In this document: one piece after another, positions 54,193 through 62,644 of the stretch
How positions within the stretch are numbered: the stretch's first letter is position 1
How the letters are laid out: the number at the start of each line of letters is the position of its first letter
Source of the DNA: Wielerella bovis
Lineage (GTDB): Bacteria > Pseudomonadota > Gammaproteobacteria > Burkholderiales > Neisseriaceae
Length of the DNA: 64,000 nt
Reading direction: 5' to 3'
Assembly (NCBI RefSeq): GCF_022354465.1
Contig: NZ_CP092361.1
Coordinates: 2,230,362-2,294,361, forward strand
Notes under the pieces: generated by a model
Database searches by the model: none
What the model was told of the DNA's origin: nothing
The model's input: the letters and a program-made list of their open reading frames with translations, nothing else
Made by a program: the position numbers and the translations under genes

Positions 54193-57100
54193 ATGACAGA
54201 TTCAATCATTAAAGCAGGCATACAAATCAGTACCCAAGTGGGTGGAGGCGAACAAATTGACAAACTGGTCAAAAGTATTGCCGAGACATCTGATGAAACC
54301 AGTCAGTTAAGCCAAGAAGCGCAAAAATTAGCGCAAGAATGGCAAAAAGCACAGCAAAATACTGCTTTAATCACTCATTACAAAACGGTTAAAAGCAGCT
54401 TGGCAGACAATCGTGAAGAAATCGCGCATACAGAGCAGCAATTACGCAAACTGGATGCGCAAATGTCCAATGGGAAAACCAAAGAACAACAACAGCAATT
54501 TAATCAATTAAAAGAGAAATTGGTTCAACTCAATCAGCAAAAACGCGCATTGAGTGAGAACCTACGCCAAACCAGCATTGCCATGAATGAGGCAGGCATT
54601 TCAAGCAAGCATTTGGCAAACAATCAAAAATATTTTGCCGACCAAGCCCAAAAAACTGAACAAAAACTCCAAGAACTCAATCAACAAGCGCAAAAAACCC
54701 AGCAAATCGCCCAATCCAAAGCCATTTTGGGCATGGATGTGGACGACCGCGCTCGCAAAGAAATTGTTGAATTGGATAAAGCCTTTGCCGATTTAAAGCG
54801 CAATGGTGGCTTATCACAAGTGGAATTGGCACGTGCTGCGCAATTACACGCAAAAAAAGTGGGCGAAATTGAGCAATCTTTACAGCGTGTTAAGCCCACT
54901 TTGGGCGAAGTAGCGCAAAGTGTGGGCGGTTTGGCAAGTCAGGCAACGGGTTTGACCTATCTTGCCAAGCAAGCCATGAGCTTTGAGACGGCGATGGCTT
55001 CGGTTAAAAAAGTAACCGATGGCACACCTGAACAATACGCAAAATTATCCAGCGAAATCAAAACAATGGCTGGCGAATTGGGCGTATTACCTGCGGAATT
55101 AGCTGAAATTGCTGCCGCTGGTGGTCAAGCCAATGTTGCGCTGGAAGAGTTGCCGAAATTTACCCGAATGGCAGCAGAAATGGCGGTTGCGTTCAAAATC
55201 CCAGCCGAACAAGCTGGCGATATGGCAGCCAAAATTGGCAATGTGTTCCAAATTCCGATTAGCAAAGTCGGCGAATTAATGGATGCGGTCAATGTGCTGG
55301 GCAATAATACCGCTGCCAAAGAAGCCGAAATTTCCAATGTTTTAATGCGGATTGGTGGCAATGCGAAACAATTTGGCTTGGTGGCGGAAGAGGCAGCTGC
55401 ATTGGGCGCGGCGTTCATCAGTTTGGGTAAAGCCCCCGAAGTCGCTGGCACGGCAATTAACGCACTTTTGACAAAATTGCAGACTTCTACCGAGCAAGGA
55501 GCAGATTTTAAAAATGGCTTGCAAGACATTGGCTTATCTGCGCAAGAAATGGCGGATAATATTGCTGCCAATCCACAGGCTGCACTAACCGATTTCTTGC
55601 AACGCATTGAACAGTTAGACAAACAATCGCGCAGTATTGTATTGACGAAAATGTTTGGTGCAGAATACAGTGATGATTTGGCATTGCTTGCAGGCAGCCT
55701 GAAAACTTATGAAGATGCGCTCGCCCATGCAACCGATAAAGCCCAAACATTGGGTGCCATGCAAGAAGAAGTCAATAAATCTCTACAAACGACTGAAAGC
55801 AAAATCAATCAAACTAAATCTGCCATGTCATCCGCAGCAGCAACGGTGGGCGAAGCATTGTTACCTGTGTTGCGTTTTGCAGCGGAAGGTGCAGGTGGTG
55901 TGGCAAATGCGATTGATATGATTGCTAGCAAATATCCATTGTTGGCGCAACTTGCCGTCATTTTTGCAGGTGGCAAAGTAGCGGTAGCAGCCTATCAGTT
56001 GGCAGTCAAAATGGCTGGCACGGAAAGTGTTACTGCGATGACCAAAACAGACGCATCTGTCAATAAAGTACGAGCTTCGCTTAAAGGCGCAGCAGTAGAT
56101 GCCAAAATTTTTGGTATGTCTATGCAATCCGTTCATGGTGCAGTGGGCAAATTAGGGACTGGTTTGGGCGGTTTGGCAAATAATGCAGCCATGTTGGGCG
56201 CGGCATTTGTTGGCGGTTTTGGCATGGGTGAAGCCTTGTATCAAGAGTCGGAAATGGTGCGTTGGGCTGGCGATAAAATCGCAGCCGTATTTGCAGGAAT
56301 ACATTCTTTGGCAACAACGGGTTCGTTAGACCAATACCGCGAAAATTTCCGCACTTACGCGGAAAGTGAAAAAGAACTGGCTGAATTGAAACGCCAAACT
56401 GCGCTTGAAGAACAGAAAAAAGCCGAAGCCGCCAAACAAGCATCAGCCGAGCAAGCCCAACAAATCCGCGCATTAACCGAAACTTACCGCGCTCAACAAG
56501 CGCAATATCAAGGCAATGAACAAAGTCTGCGCGTTTTAACCGCTGCTGGTAAAGAAAACGGTGTGATTGCTGAACAGTTGCGTGAACAAAATAAACAACT
56601 GGAACAACAACTTGCCAAAACCAAAGACGAATTAAGCAGCCTGAACGCCAATATTGCCGATACATCGCCTTTGGCAAAAAACCGTCAAGCCTTACAAGAT
56701 TTGGGTTTATCAGCTGAACAAGTTGCCACAGGTATTTCGCAAGCGGCGCAAAAGTCGTTGGATGATTTTAAGTTGGCAGCACAAGGCTTTGGCAATGATG
56801 CAGACGCAATGGCACAAATCTTTCAGGCTGCCGTTAAAAAAATGGACACGCCCGAAGCCTTATCCGAATTAAAACAAAGTCTAAATGAAGTAGGACAAGA
56901 AGCAGGTTTAACCGCTGAACAAATCAATCAAATTGCACAATCTGCACCACAAGCAGGTTTGGGTTTGGCACAAATCAGCAAGCCTTTGGGCGAAGCCGAA
57001 GCAGCCGCTACTGCTTTGGGCATTGAATTGCAAAATGCATTTTCAGGCAGCAGTCCTGCCATGCAAACCGCGTTAAGTCATTTCACAACTTTGCGCGGTC

Positions 57101-58524
57101 AGCTTTCTGAATTGGCAGCGCAGGGGTTGGATACTGGTTTGATTGTACAGCAAAGTTTGTCCAAATTAACCGAAACCGCACAAAATCAAGCTGATATTGA
57201 TGCGCTGAAACAAGCCATTCAGGGTTTGGGTCAATCGGGCGCATTGAGTTTACAAGAAGTAGAACGCGCTATTTTGGCAACCGATGTGCGTTTACAAGAA
57301 CTCAAAGGCACAATAGACCCGACCGAAGCGGCTTTTAAAAAATTAGGCATTCAAAGCAAAGAAAGTCTGCGTTTGGCAGCCGAAGAAACACGTCTTGCCT
57401 TTGAAACTGTGAAAGCAAGTGGCAATGCCACTTCTGCGGATTTAAAAGCTGCATTTGAACGCACCGCCGATGCGCTATTAGCAAGCGGCGATGCCAATCA
57501 ACGCGCATGGGTAGAAAGTCAAGCCGCTGCCTACAACTACAAGGTTGCGGTAGATGAGACAGGCAAAGCCAATTTACAAGCAGCGGAAAAAACCGTGCAA
57601 GCAGCGCAAACCCAAGTGGCGGCGCACAATCAAGTCGCCCAAGCTGCACAGCAAGCGGCGCAAAGTGTTGAAAAAAGCAGCGAGAAAGCCAGTCAAAGCA
57701 TGGAACAGCAAGGCAAACGCTTGTCTGATTTTGCGACAAAAGTGGACTATACCTTACGCCAAACAGGGGCTTATTTCCACATGGGTACAGCCGCATGGCA
57801 AGGTGTTTTGCGCGATGTGCAAGATATGTACATCGGCATCAATCAAGCGATTAAGCAACTGAATGACGATACTGAAAACGGCGGAAACATCGCCATGTCA
57901 TTGGCAAAAGCCGAAGCCTACGCCATTTCTAATGCACATAAATTGGACAACGTTACATTGAACAACCTCAATCAAGCGATTGATAAAGCCAAACAGAAAA
58001 TGGCGCAGCTTGCCCAAGAGGCTGCCAATGCACGAGCAGCTGCTGAAAAAGAATTATTGAGCGCGCAAGGACGTGATGATGAAGTAGCACGCTTGGAGCA
58101 GCAACAAAAAATTGAACAACTGCGTAAACAGCAAGCCGCTGCACAAAAATCAGGTAACCGTGATGCCGTGCAAGACTTTGAGGCGGCGATTGCGGCAAGC
58201 AACAAAGCATTTGAAGAACGATTGCGCCGCGAAGCCGCACAGCGCGAACAAGCGCGTTTGGAAACCGAACAACGTGAACGCGAAAAAGCCGAACAGCAAC
58301 GTCAGCGCGAGCTTGAAAAGCAGCAACGCGAACAAGAACGCCTTGAACAACAACGTCAGCGTGAATTGGAAAAACACATTTCCACTCAATCGGTTCAAGT
58401 CAATGTGCAAACAGATTTCAGTCGTTTAAGTGCGGCGATACAAAAACGCGATGATGTTATTGCCGATGCTGCTGCACAAAAATTGTTAAATGAATTGGAA
58501 CAGTCCATTTTACAACAACGTTAA
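54193..58524 (+). CDS. Tail tape-measure protein (TP901 family core)
   Basis: The 1443-residue protein has an N-terminal coiled coil, the TP901-type core at about 250-560 (FETAMASVKKVTDGTPEQYA, GAAFISLGKAPEVAGTAINA), hydrophobic segments around 560-700 and a long helical C-terminal part ending in Gln/Glu/Arg repeats. Its length should set the tail length, roughly 200 nm by the usual rule of about 1.5 angstrom per residue. It comes after the other tail genes, an unusual order. Confidence 0.88.
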   Translation: MTDSIIKAGIQISTQVGGGEQIDKLVKSIAETSDETSQLSQEAQKLAQEWQKAQQNTALITHYKTVKSSLADNREEIAHTEQQLRKLDAQMSNGKTKEQQQQFNQLKEKLVQLNQQKRALSENLRQTSIAMNEAGISSKHLANNQKYFADQAQKTEQKLQELNQQAQKTQQIAQSKAILGMDVDDRARKEIVELDKAFADLKRNGGLSQVELARAAQLHAKKVGEIEQSLQRVKPTLGEVAQSVGGLASQATGLTYLAKQAMSFETAMASVKKVTDGTPEQYAKLSSEIKTMAGELGVLPAELAEIAAAGGQANVALEELPKFTRMAAEMAVAFKIPAEQAGDMAAKIGNVFQIPISKVGELMDAVNVLGNNTAAKEAEISNVLMRIGGNAKQFGLVAEEAAALGAAFISLGKAPEVAGTAINALLTKLQTSTEQGADFKNGLQDIGLSAQEMADNIAANPQAALTDFLQRIEQLDKQSRSIVLTKMFGAEYSDDLALLAGSLKTYEDALAHATDKAQTLGAMQEEVNKSLQTTESKINQTKSAMSSAAATVGEALLPVLRFAAEGAGGVANAIDMIASKYPLLAQLAVIFAGGKVAVAAYQLAVKMAGTESVTAMTKTDASVNKVRASLKGAAVDAKIFGMSMQSVHGAVGKLGTGLGGLANNAAMLGAAFVGGFGMGEALYQESEMVRWAGDKIAAVFAGIHSLATTGSLDQYRENFRTYAESEKELAELKRQTALEEQKKAEAAKQASAEQAQQIRALTETYRAQQAQYQGNEQSLRVLTAAGKENGVIAEQLREQNKQLEQQLAKTKDELSSLNANIADTSPLAKNRQALQDLGLSAEQVATGISQAAQKSLDDFKLAAQGFGNDADAMAQIFQAAVKKMDTPEALSELKQSLNEVGQEAGLTAEQINQIAQSAPQAGLGLAQISKPLGEAEAAATALGIELQNAFSGSSPAMQTALSHFTTLRGQLSELAAQGLDTGLIVQQSLSKLTETAQNQADIDALKQAIQGLGQSGALSLQEVERAILATDVRLQELKGTIDPTEAAFKKLGIQSKESLRLAAEETRLAFETVKASGNATSADLKAAFERTADALLASGDANQRAWVESQAAAYNYKVAVDETGKANLQAAEKTVQAAQTQVAAHNQVAQAAQQAAQSVEKSSEKASQSMEQQGKRLSDFATKVDYTLRQTGAYFHMGTAAWQGVLRDVQDMYIGINQAIKQLNDDTENGGNIAMSLAKAEAYAISNAHKLDNVTLNNLNQAIDKAKQKMAQLAQEAANARAAAEKELLSAQGRDDEVARLEQQQKIEQLRKQQAAAQKSGNRDAVQDFEAAIAASNKAFEERLRREAAQREQARLETEQREREKAEQQRQRELEKQQREQERLEQQRQRELEKHISTQSVQVNVQTDFSRLSAAIQKRDDVIADAAAQKLLNELEQSILQQR

Positions 58525-58559
58525 AACCCATTCAGGCAGCCTGAAAAGGAAAAAAACAT

Positions 58560-58958
58560 ATGGATTTGATTTTAAAAAGAAATGATACACAAGAAACAGT
58601 TGAATTGCCACAAGATTTACGTTGGATAGATGAGCATGATTGGAGTGCCATCGCGCAAACATCGCCCGAACGCACTTTGTCGGGTAGCCAAATTATTCAG
58701 CAAGGAATAAAGCAATCAGGTCGCCCGATTACTTTATCAGCGGACAATGTGTGGCTACCTTTATCAACGGTTCAGAAGTTGCGTGATTGGACAGATGTGC
58801 CTGAATTGAAAATGACCTACATACATTATGATAGTCGGGCATTCCAAGTGATTTTTGCGCTGCACGAACAGGCATTGAAAGCCGAGCCTGTGCATTTCAC
58901 AACCCCTGAATTAGGTAGTGAACACTACATTGCCACAATCAAATTATTAACGGTTTGA
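58560..58958 (+). CDS. Phage tail-associated protein
   Basis: The 132-residue protein follows the tape measure by 35 bases, with a DUS and AAAAGGAAAAAAACAT before its start. Pattern LRWIDEHDWSAIAQTSPERT is not recognised beyond phage context. A terminator follows. Confidence 0.7.
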   Translation: MDLILKRNDTQETVELPQDLRWIDEHDWSAIAQTSPERTLSGSQIIQQGIKQSGRPITLSADNVWLPLSTVQKLRDWTDVPELKMTYIHYDSRAFQVIFALHEQALKAEPVHFTTPELGSEHYIATIKLLTV

Positions 58959-58978
58959 AGTGCTTGTTGTTAAAAAGA

Positions 58979-59009
58979 AAAACACCGCTTGATACAATGG
59001 CGGTGTTTT
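58979..59009. terminator. Terminator after the tail cluster
   Basis: AAAACACCGC and GCGGTGTTTT form the stem, with a short loop. It separates the tail genes from com. Confidence 0.85.
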
Positions 59010-59139
59010 AAGCAAGACGGCAACGCGGACGGTGCGCATACCGTTTGTTCCGCGCTTACATCAGCAGAACCAGCCTGCGTCAGTGTGCCGCCACCTAGCT
59101 AGGCGGTGCGATTTTATCACTAACGCACAAGGTAAATCA
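59010..59139 (+). promoter_or_regulatory. GC-rich leader of com with a hairpin
   Basis: Unlike its AT-rich surroundings this 130-bp region is GC-rich and has no gene. Near the end CCGCC...GGCGG (59088-59106) encloses ACCTAGCTA. A structured leader of the com-methylase transcript is possible. Confidence 0.4.
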
Positions 59140-59256
59140 ATGAATCCCTTATTTTGTAAGGCTTGCAGCCGTAAAATTGGCGAAGCGACAGGCATTTATC
59201 GCATTGCGATTCAATGTCGCAGATGCAAACATTTAAACCAATTTCAGGCAGCCTGA
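59140..59256 (+). CDS. com: Com-like zinc-finger translational regulator
   Basis: The 38-residue protein (MNPLFCKACSRKIGEATGIY...) has two CxxC pairs at C6/C9 and C26/C29, as in Mu Com, which opens a hairpin to let mom be translated. It is shorter than Mu Com (62) and ends in a DUS (NQFQAA). No mom follows; the adenine methylase is the likely target. Confidence 0.82.
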   Translation: MNPLFCKACSRKIGEATGIYRIAIQCRRCKHLNQFQAA

Positions 59257-59311
59257 AACTTATTTTTTAACCCAGCGTACCCATGCGTACCCAAACCGAA
59301 AGTGAGTACGC

Positions 59312-60145
59312 ATGAACTACACCCAAGCACCCCTGCCTTTCACGGGGCAAAAACGCCGATTTTTAAACCACTTTAAAACCCTTTTAAAACAGCATATTCC
59401 GAATGATGGCGAGGGCTGGACGATTGTTGATGCCTTTGGCGGCTCGGGTTTGTTGGCACACACCGCAAAACAAGTTTTGCCAAACGCTCGCGTGATTTAC
59501 AATGACTTTGACGGCTACACGGATAGATTGAAAAATATCAATGATACCAACAAATTACGCACCATTATTGCTGATTTACTGGCACATTATCCGCGCAATC
59601 AAAAGCTGCCTGAAACGCTGAAAAAGACCGTTCAGGCTGCCTTAAACAGTTTTGGCGGCTATATTGATTTGGATTGTGTCGCCAGTTGGCTGTTGTTTAG
59701 CGGTCGCCAAACAACGGATTTGCATGATTTAATCCACAATCACACCTATTACAACGGTGTGCGATTAAGCGATTATCCCAGCGCGGACGGCTATTTAGAC
59801 GGCGTGGAAATCGTCAGCAAGTCGTATCACGAATTGCTGCCCGAATTTCAAAATCATTCAAAGGCTTTGCTTGTACTTGACCCACCTTATATTTGCACCG
59901 CGCAGGGTAGTTACCGCAAAGCTGGTTATTTTGGCATGGTTGAATTTTTACGCTTGATGAGATTGGTGCGACCGCCGTTTGTATTCTTCTCATCAACGCG
60001 GAGCGAATTGCTTGATTATTTGGATTTTGTGATTGGCGACAAAGCCGAAGGTTGGCAGAATTTACAAGATTATCAAAAGATTAGCGTTCACGTTACCATG
60101 AACAAAACCGCGCAATACGAAGACAATATGGTTTACAAATTTTAG
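59312..60145 (+). CDS. D12-class DNA adenine N6-methyltransferase
   Basis: The 277-residue protein has motif I DAFGGSGLLA (residue 40 on) and motif IV LDPPYIC (190-193), the order and spacing of the Dam/D12 class. It would methylate phage or host DNA, as an anti-restriction device; the target site is unknown. It follows com, as in FluMu-type prophages. Confidence 0.88.
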   Translation: MNYTQAPLPFTGQKRRFLNHFKTLLKQHIPNDGEGWTIVDAFGGSGLLAHTAKQVLPNARVIYNDFDGYTDRLKNINDTNKLRTIIADLLAHYPRNQKLPETLKKTVQAALNSFGGYIDLDCVASWLLFSGRQTTDLHDLIHNHTYYNGVRLSDYPSADGYLDGVEIVSKSYHELLPEFQNHSKALLVLDPPYICTAQGSYRKAGYFGMVEFLRLMRLVRPPFVFFSSTRSELLDYLDFVIGDKAEGWQNLQDYQKISVHVTMNKTAQYEDNMVYKF

Positions 60146-60166
60146 GCAGCCTGAAAGTGAAAAAAA

Positions 60167-60200
60167 ACCGTTTCAAATCATTATGGTGTGATTTGAAACG
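60167..60200. terminator. Terminator between the methylase and the next minus-strand gene
   Basis: CCGTTTCAAATCA and TGATTTGAAACGG are perfect 13-bp arms around an 8-base loop and serve the two convergent genes. Confidence 0.8.
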
Positions 60201-60210
60201 GCAATCTGTT

Positions 60211-60624
60211 TTAATGGGCTAAATGCAGCAACATAATCCAATAAGGGCGTGTGCTGGGTTTTTTCGTCCGCTGATATTCTTCTAAATATTCGTAATAGCT
60301 GTATTCTTGTTCAATCCAAATATCGGCTATTTGTTCAATGGCTTGATTGAAATTGTGGCATTGTTCATAGGCGGCTAATACATCTTGCCCGAATTGATAA
60401 CCGTCCGAACTATCAAGGAAAAAACCGATGTGTTTGTGTAAACTACTTGCAACATATTCCGAGTGGCTTAATACGTCAGCGATTTGCTTGATGGCGTGTG
60501 TAAAAAGACGGTGGGCTTGTTTGTGGGCTTTGCGTTGGTTACCATTGGTTTCTTTCAGGCTGCCTGCAAGCATCAGGCTGTAAAAGCTGTGTTCTAAATT
60601 TTCACTGTAAATACCGTATACCAT
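60211..60624 (-). CDS. Hypothetical protein, paralogue A of a pair
   Basis: The 137-residue protein shares FFLDSSDGYQFGQDV with FLDSRHGRHFADDV of the gene at 60767, and both have a conserved leader. AAGGAAATCATC precedes the ATG. No enzyme motif is visible. Probably a prophage or satellite accessory gene; an in-frame DUS gives AGSLKE. Confidence 0.7.
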   Translation of the reverse strand: MVYGIYSENLEHSFYSLMLAGSLKETNGNQRKAHKQAHRLFTHAIKQIADVLSHSEYVASSLHKHIGFFLDSSDGYQFGQDVLAAYEQCHNFNQAIEQIADIWIEQEYSYYEYLEEYQRTKKPSTRPYWIMLLHLAH

Positions 60625-60648
60625 GATGATTTCCTTGTACTTTGTTGT

Positions 60649-60726
60649 TTAAGTAGGCGTATATTGCCGTACTTCGCACACAGAGCCAAGCAACAATAGT
60701 GCTATTTGGGAAATGACAAAACCCAT
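60649..60726 (-). CDS. Short leader ORF of paralogue A
   Basis: A 25-codon frame (MGFVISQIALLLLGSVCEVR...) lies in the conserved leader and has a hydrophobic core. In the leader of paralogue B the same frame (QIALLLLGSWCEVRQYRL) is fused to the downstream gene. Similar ALLxLG...RQYR peptides appear in Ash/Icd-like phage genes. Translation is unproven. Confidence 0.4.
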   Translation of the reverse strand: MGFVISQIALLLLGSVCEVRQYTPT

Positions 60727-60766
60727 GCAAAAAAGCATGAGTTTAGCGTGGTATTAGCAAAATGGA

Positions 60767-61120
60767 TTAAATCATTAAATCCACACTTAACATCATAATT
60801 AACCCATTTAGATAGGGGGTATTTGTGGGTAAACCCATGCCTTTTACAGCACTACCAAGTTGCCAAGTTTGCCATTTTTGAACCGTTTCGTAGATGGCGG
60901 TGTGTGCAGTTTTATCGTTCCTAATGAGACAAACCACATCATCAGCAAAATGGCGACCGTGTCGGCTATCCAAAAAGATGGCAATATCTTCTAGATGTTC
61001 TTGAGTGGCTTGATGGATTTGTTGAATGGCAATGTCCCAAAGGGATTGGGCATTTAAGCCTACAATCGCACAAGTACCATAAAAGCCATAGGTTTCGTTT
61101 TGGGTATGAGGAATTTTCAT
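60767..61120 (-). CDS. Hypothetical protein, paralogue B of a pair
   Basis: I start at ATG 61120 (MKIPHTQNETYGFYGTCAIV), which aligns with the start of paralogue A; the frame is open for another 57 residues upstream through the leader. The 117-residue protein shares the FLDSRHGRHF signature with A. Function unknown. Confidence 0.7.
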   Translation of the reverse strand: MKIPHTQNETYGFYGTCAIVGLNAQSLWDIAIQQIHQATQEHLEDIAIFLDSRHGRHFADDVVCLIRNDKTAHTAIYETVQKWQTWQLGSAVKGMGLPTNTPYLNGLIMMLSVDLMI

Positions 61121-61245
61121 TTGTGTGCCTTGTGTTGTAAAGTTGATAAGGCGATATTGCCGTACTTCACACCACGAGCCAAGCAACAATAGTGCTATTT
61201 GTGGGAATGACAAAACCCACGTGGAAACGTGGGTTTGCTGATGCA
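61121..61245 (-). promoter_or_regulatory. Conserved leader of paralogue B (copy also at 60625-60745)
   Basis: Both leaders share a stretch of about 70 bases including AATAGCACTATTGTTGCTTG and GAAGTACGGCAATAT, preceded by a hairpin (AACCCACG / CGTGGGTT in B; CATGCTTTTTTGCATG in A). Conservation beyond coding need suggests an RNA element such as an attenuator or P4-like CI RNA. Confidence 0.55.
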
Positions 61246-61315
61246 AAAAACAGTACAAATTGCATAAAAAATGATGCAAAAGCTGATACAATTTGGTGCG
61301 AAAGTTGGCGCGAAC

Positions 61316-62572
61316 TTACATTTCTGCGATTTGTCGGGCGCGTTCATCGGCATTTTGTGATAAACCGCTGGCTTTGCCCATGCAAATATCTACGCCATTG
61401 CTTGCGCCAATCAACCATAATTCGGATTGTTCGCAAGCAACGCCGATAAAATTGCGTGCTGAATAATCGTTTTCAGGCTGCCACATCAATATTTTGTTTA
61501 ATTGATAGAGTGTCAAAACATCGGTTTGGGCGTGATAAACCAATTTGCGCGAAGAAAACGCGGTTTGCCACAGCATAAAAATAACCGATAGCAATACTAC
61601 CGCCATGGATAATGGCAGCAAGATATTGAATCCATCATCAAAACTAATTTTGCTGATGATTGTGCCACTAATTGCCAATATCAGTACGCTCCAAAAAATA
61701 TATTTGGCGCGCGAAAATAAGACAAATTCGCCTGAATGTCGTTGGGCAGATTCATTGCGGCTGGGGGTGTTGGGTATATTGTGCGTTTGTCGAATGGCGC
61801 GTAAATATTGCATACGATTGCGCCACATTTTCCATGTTTTCAGGCTGCCTGAAAGGGCGTATAAACACAGGAAACTGGCAATACTCCAAGCGACTGTGGA
61901 TAAAAGTGGCTCTTTGTTGGCAAAAAATTGCGCCATATGCCAGCTAATTGCCAAGCAAATCGCTGCCCATATCACGCGCCCAATGATGACGCCAAGTGGT
62001 GTATTAGGCGGTAGGGCAGCCTGAAAACGTGTCGGATTGGCATCGCGTATTATTTGGCGCGGCGTGTCCACAATATTGATGCTTAACACGGGCAGTTGCG
62101 AGATTTTAGCGACTTTTTTCTGCAAAGTTGCGACTTCATGTAAACTGCCTTTGTTTGGCGCGATGCGGTCAATTTGCAAAATTTCTGCGCCATTGTGTCC
62201 CAGCAAAAACACGCGTCCATATTGCGCTTCGCCCGCATAATAAACTTCTTCTGCCGCCACGCCTACAAATTGGCTGATGAGATAATATTGCGACACTTGC
62301 CAGCGCATCGGTTGCCATGTACAGCGTAAAAATTGCTGTTGTTGTGCATCATAACGAATGATTTCGCAATGATTCATGGCGCGGCATAAAAAATAAGCCG
62401 ATGTCAAAACCATGCCGAGCAGAATCAAGCCAAATATTACAGCAATTGGATGGGTTATATTGCCGTCCAGCCATATATCCATCGTATAAAACGCAAAAAA
62501 TATACTGCTGATTATGACAATCGGGACAAGATTGGTAATTTTTTCAGGGAAAAAAGTGGTGTATTGCCGCAT
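61316..62572 (-). CDS. Membrane protein with an internal duplication
   Basis: The 418-residue protein starts at ATG 62572 (MRQYTTFFPEK). It has two halves, each with a pair of membrane helices and a soluble beta segment: RYDAQQQQFLRCTWQPMRWQ with FVGVAAEEVYY in the first, VYHAQTDVLTLYQLNKILMW with FIGVACEQSEL in the second. The soluble segment is related to the tail of the protein at 9518. Function unknown; it is the first host gene to the right of the prophage. Confidence 0.72.
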   Translation of the reverse strand: MRQYTTFFPEKITNLVPIVIISSIFFAFYTMDIWLDGNITHPIAVIFGLILLGMVLTSAYFLCRAMNHCEIIRYDAQQQQFLRCTWQPMRWQVSQYYLISQFVGVAAEEVYYAGEAQYGRVFLLGHNGAEILQIDRIAPNKGSLHEVATLQKKVAKISQLPVLSINIVDTPRQIIRDANPTRFQAALPPNTPLGVIIGRVIWAAICLAISWHMAQFFANKEPLLSTVAWSIASFLCLYALSGSLKTWKMWRNRMQYLRAIRQTHNIPNTPSRNESAQRHSGEFVLFSRAKYIFWSVLILAISGTIISKISFDDGFNILLPLSMAVVLLSVIFMLWQTAFSSRKLVYHAQTDVLTLYQLNKILMWQPENDYSARNFIGVACEQSELWLIGASNGVDICMGKASGLSQNADERARQIAEM

Positions 62573-62605
62573 GATTGTTCTTTCAAACAAATAATTTGTA
62601 AATTA

Positions 62606-62640
62606 TTTCAGGCTGCCTTGACACAAAAGGCAGCCTGAAA
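62606..62640. terminator. DUS inverted-pair terminator
   Basis: TTCAGGCTGCCTT and AAGGCAGCCTGAA flank a six-base loop right after the SPFH gene end. Confidence 0.75.
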
Positions 62641-62644
62641 AACA

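Larger units (their letters stand above)
20705..61310. mobile_element. Mu-like transposable prophage (right end uncertain)
   Basis: MuA, MuB, Ner, Gam, GemA, Mor, DUF935 portal, MuF, protease/scaffold, Com and an adenine methylase occur in Mu order. The left end is placed at TG 20705 because two MuA-site-like repeats follow. The right end lies after the methylase (60145) and before the host gene ending at 61316. No clean inverted site or 5-bp target duplication was found, so the limit is approximate. Two IS copies interrupt tail genes. Confidence 0.85.

Noticed and set aside
59010..59020. CA followed by AGACG, matching the five bases before the candidate left end (20700-20704)
   Set aside because: It could be read as a target duplication, but com and the methylase lie beyond it, no MuA-like sites precede it, and the hairpin there is a plain terminator. 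A 5-base match is easily chance.
61286..61312. GGTGCGAAAGTTGGCGCGAAC, resembling a MuA binding site near the expected right end
   Set aside because: The orientation is wrong for a right end (sites should be inverted relative to the left), and the terminal CA and target duplication are missing. The right end is left open.
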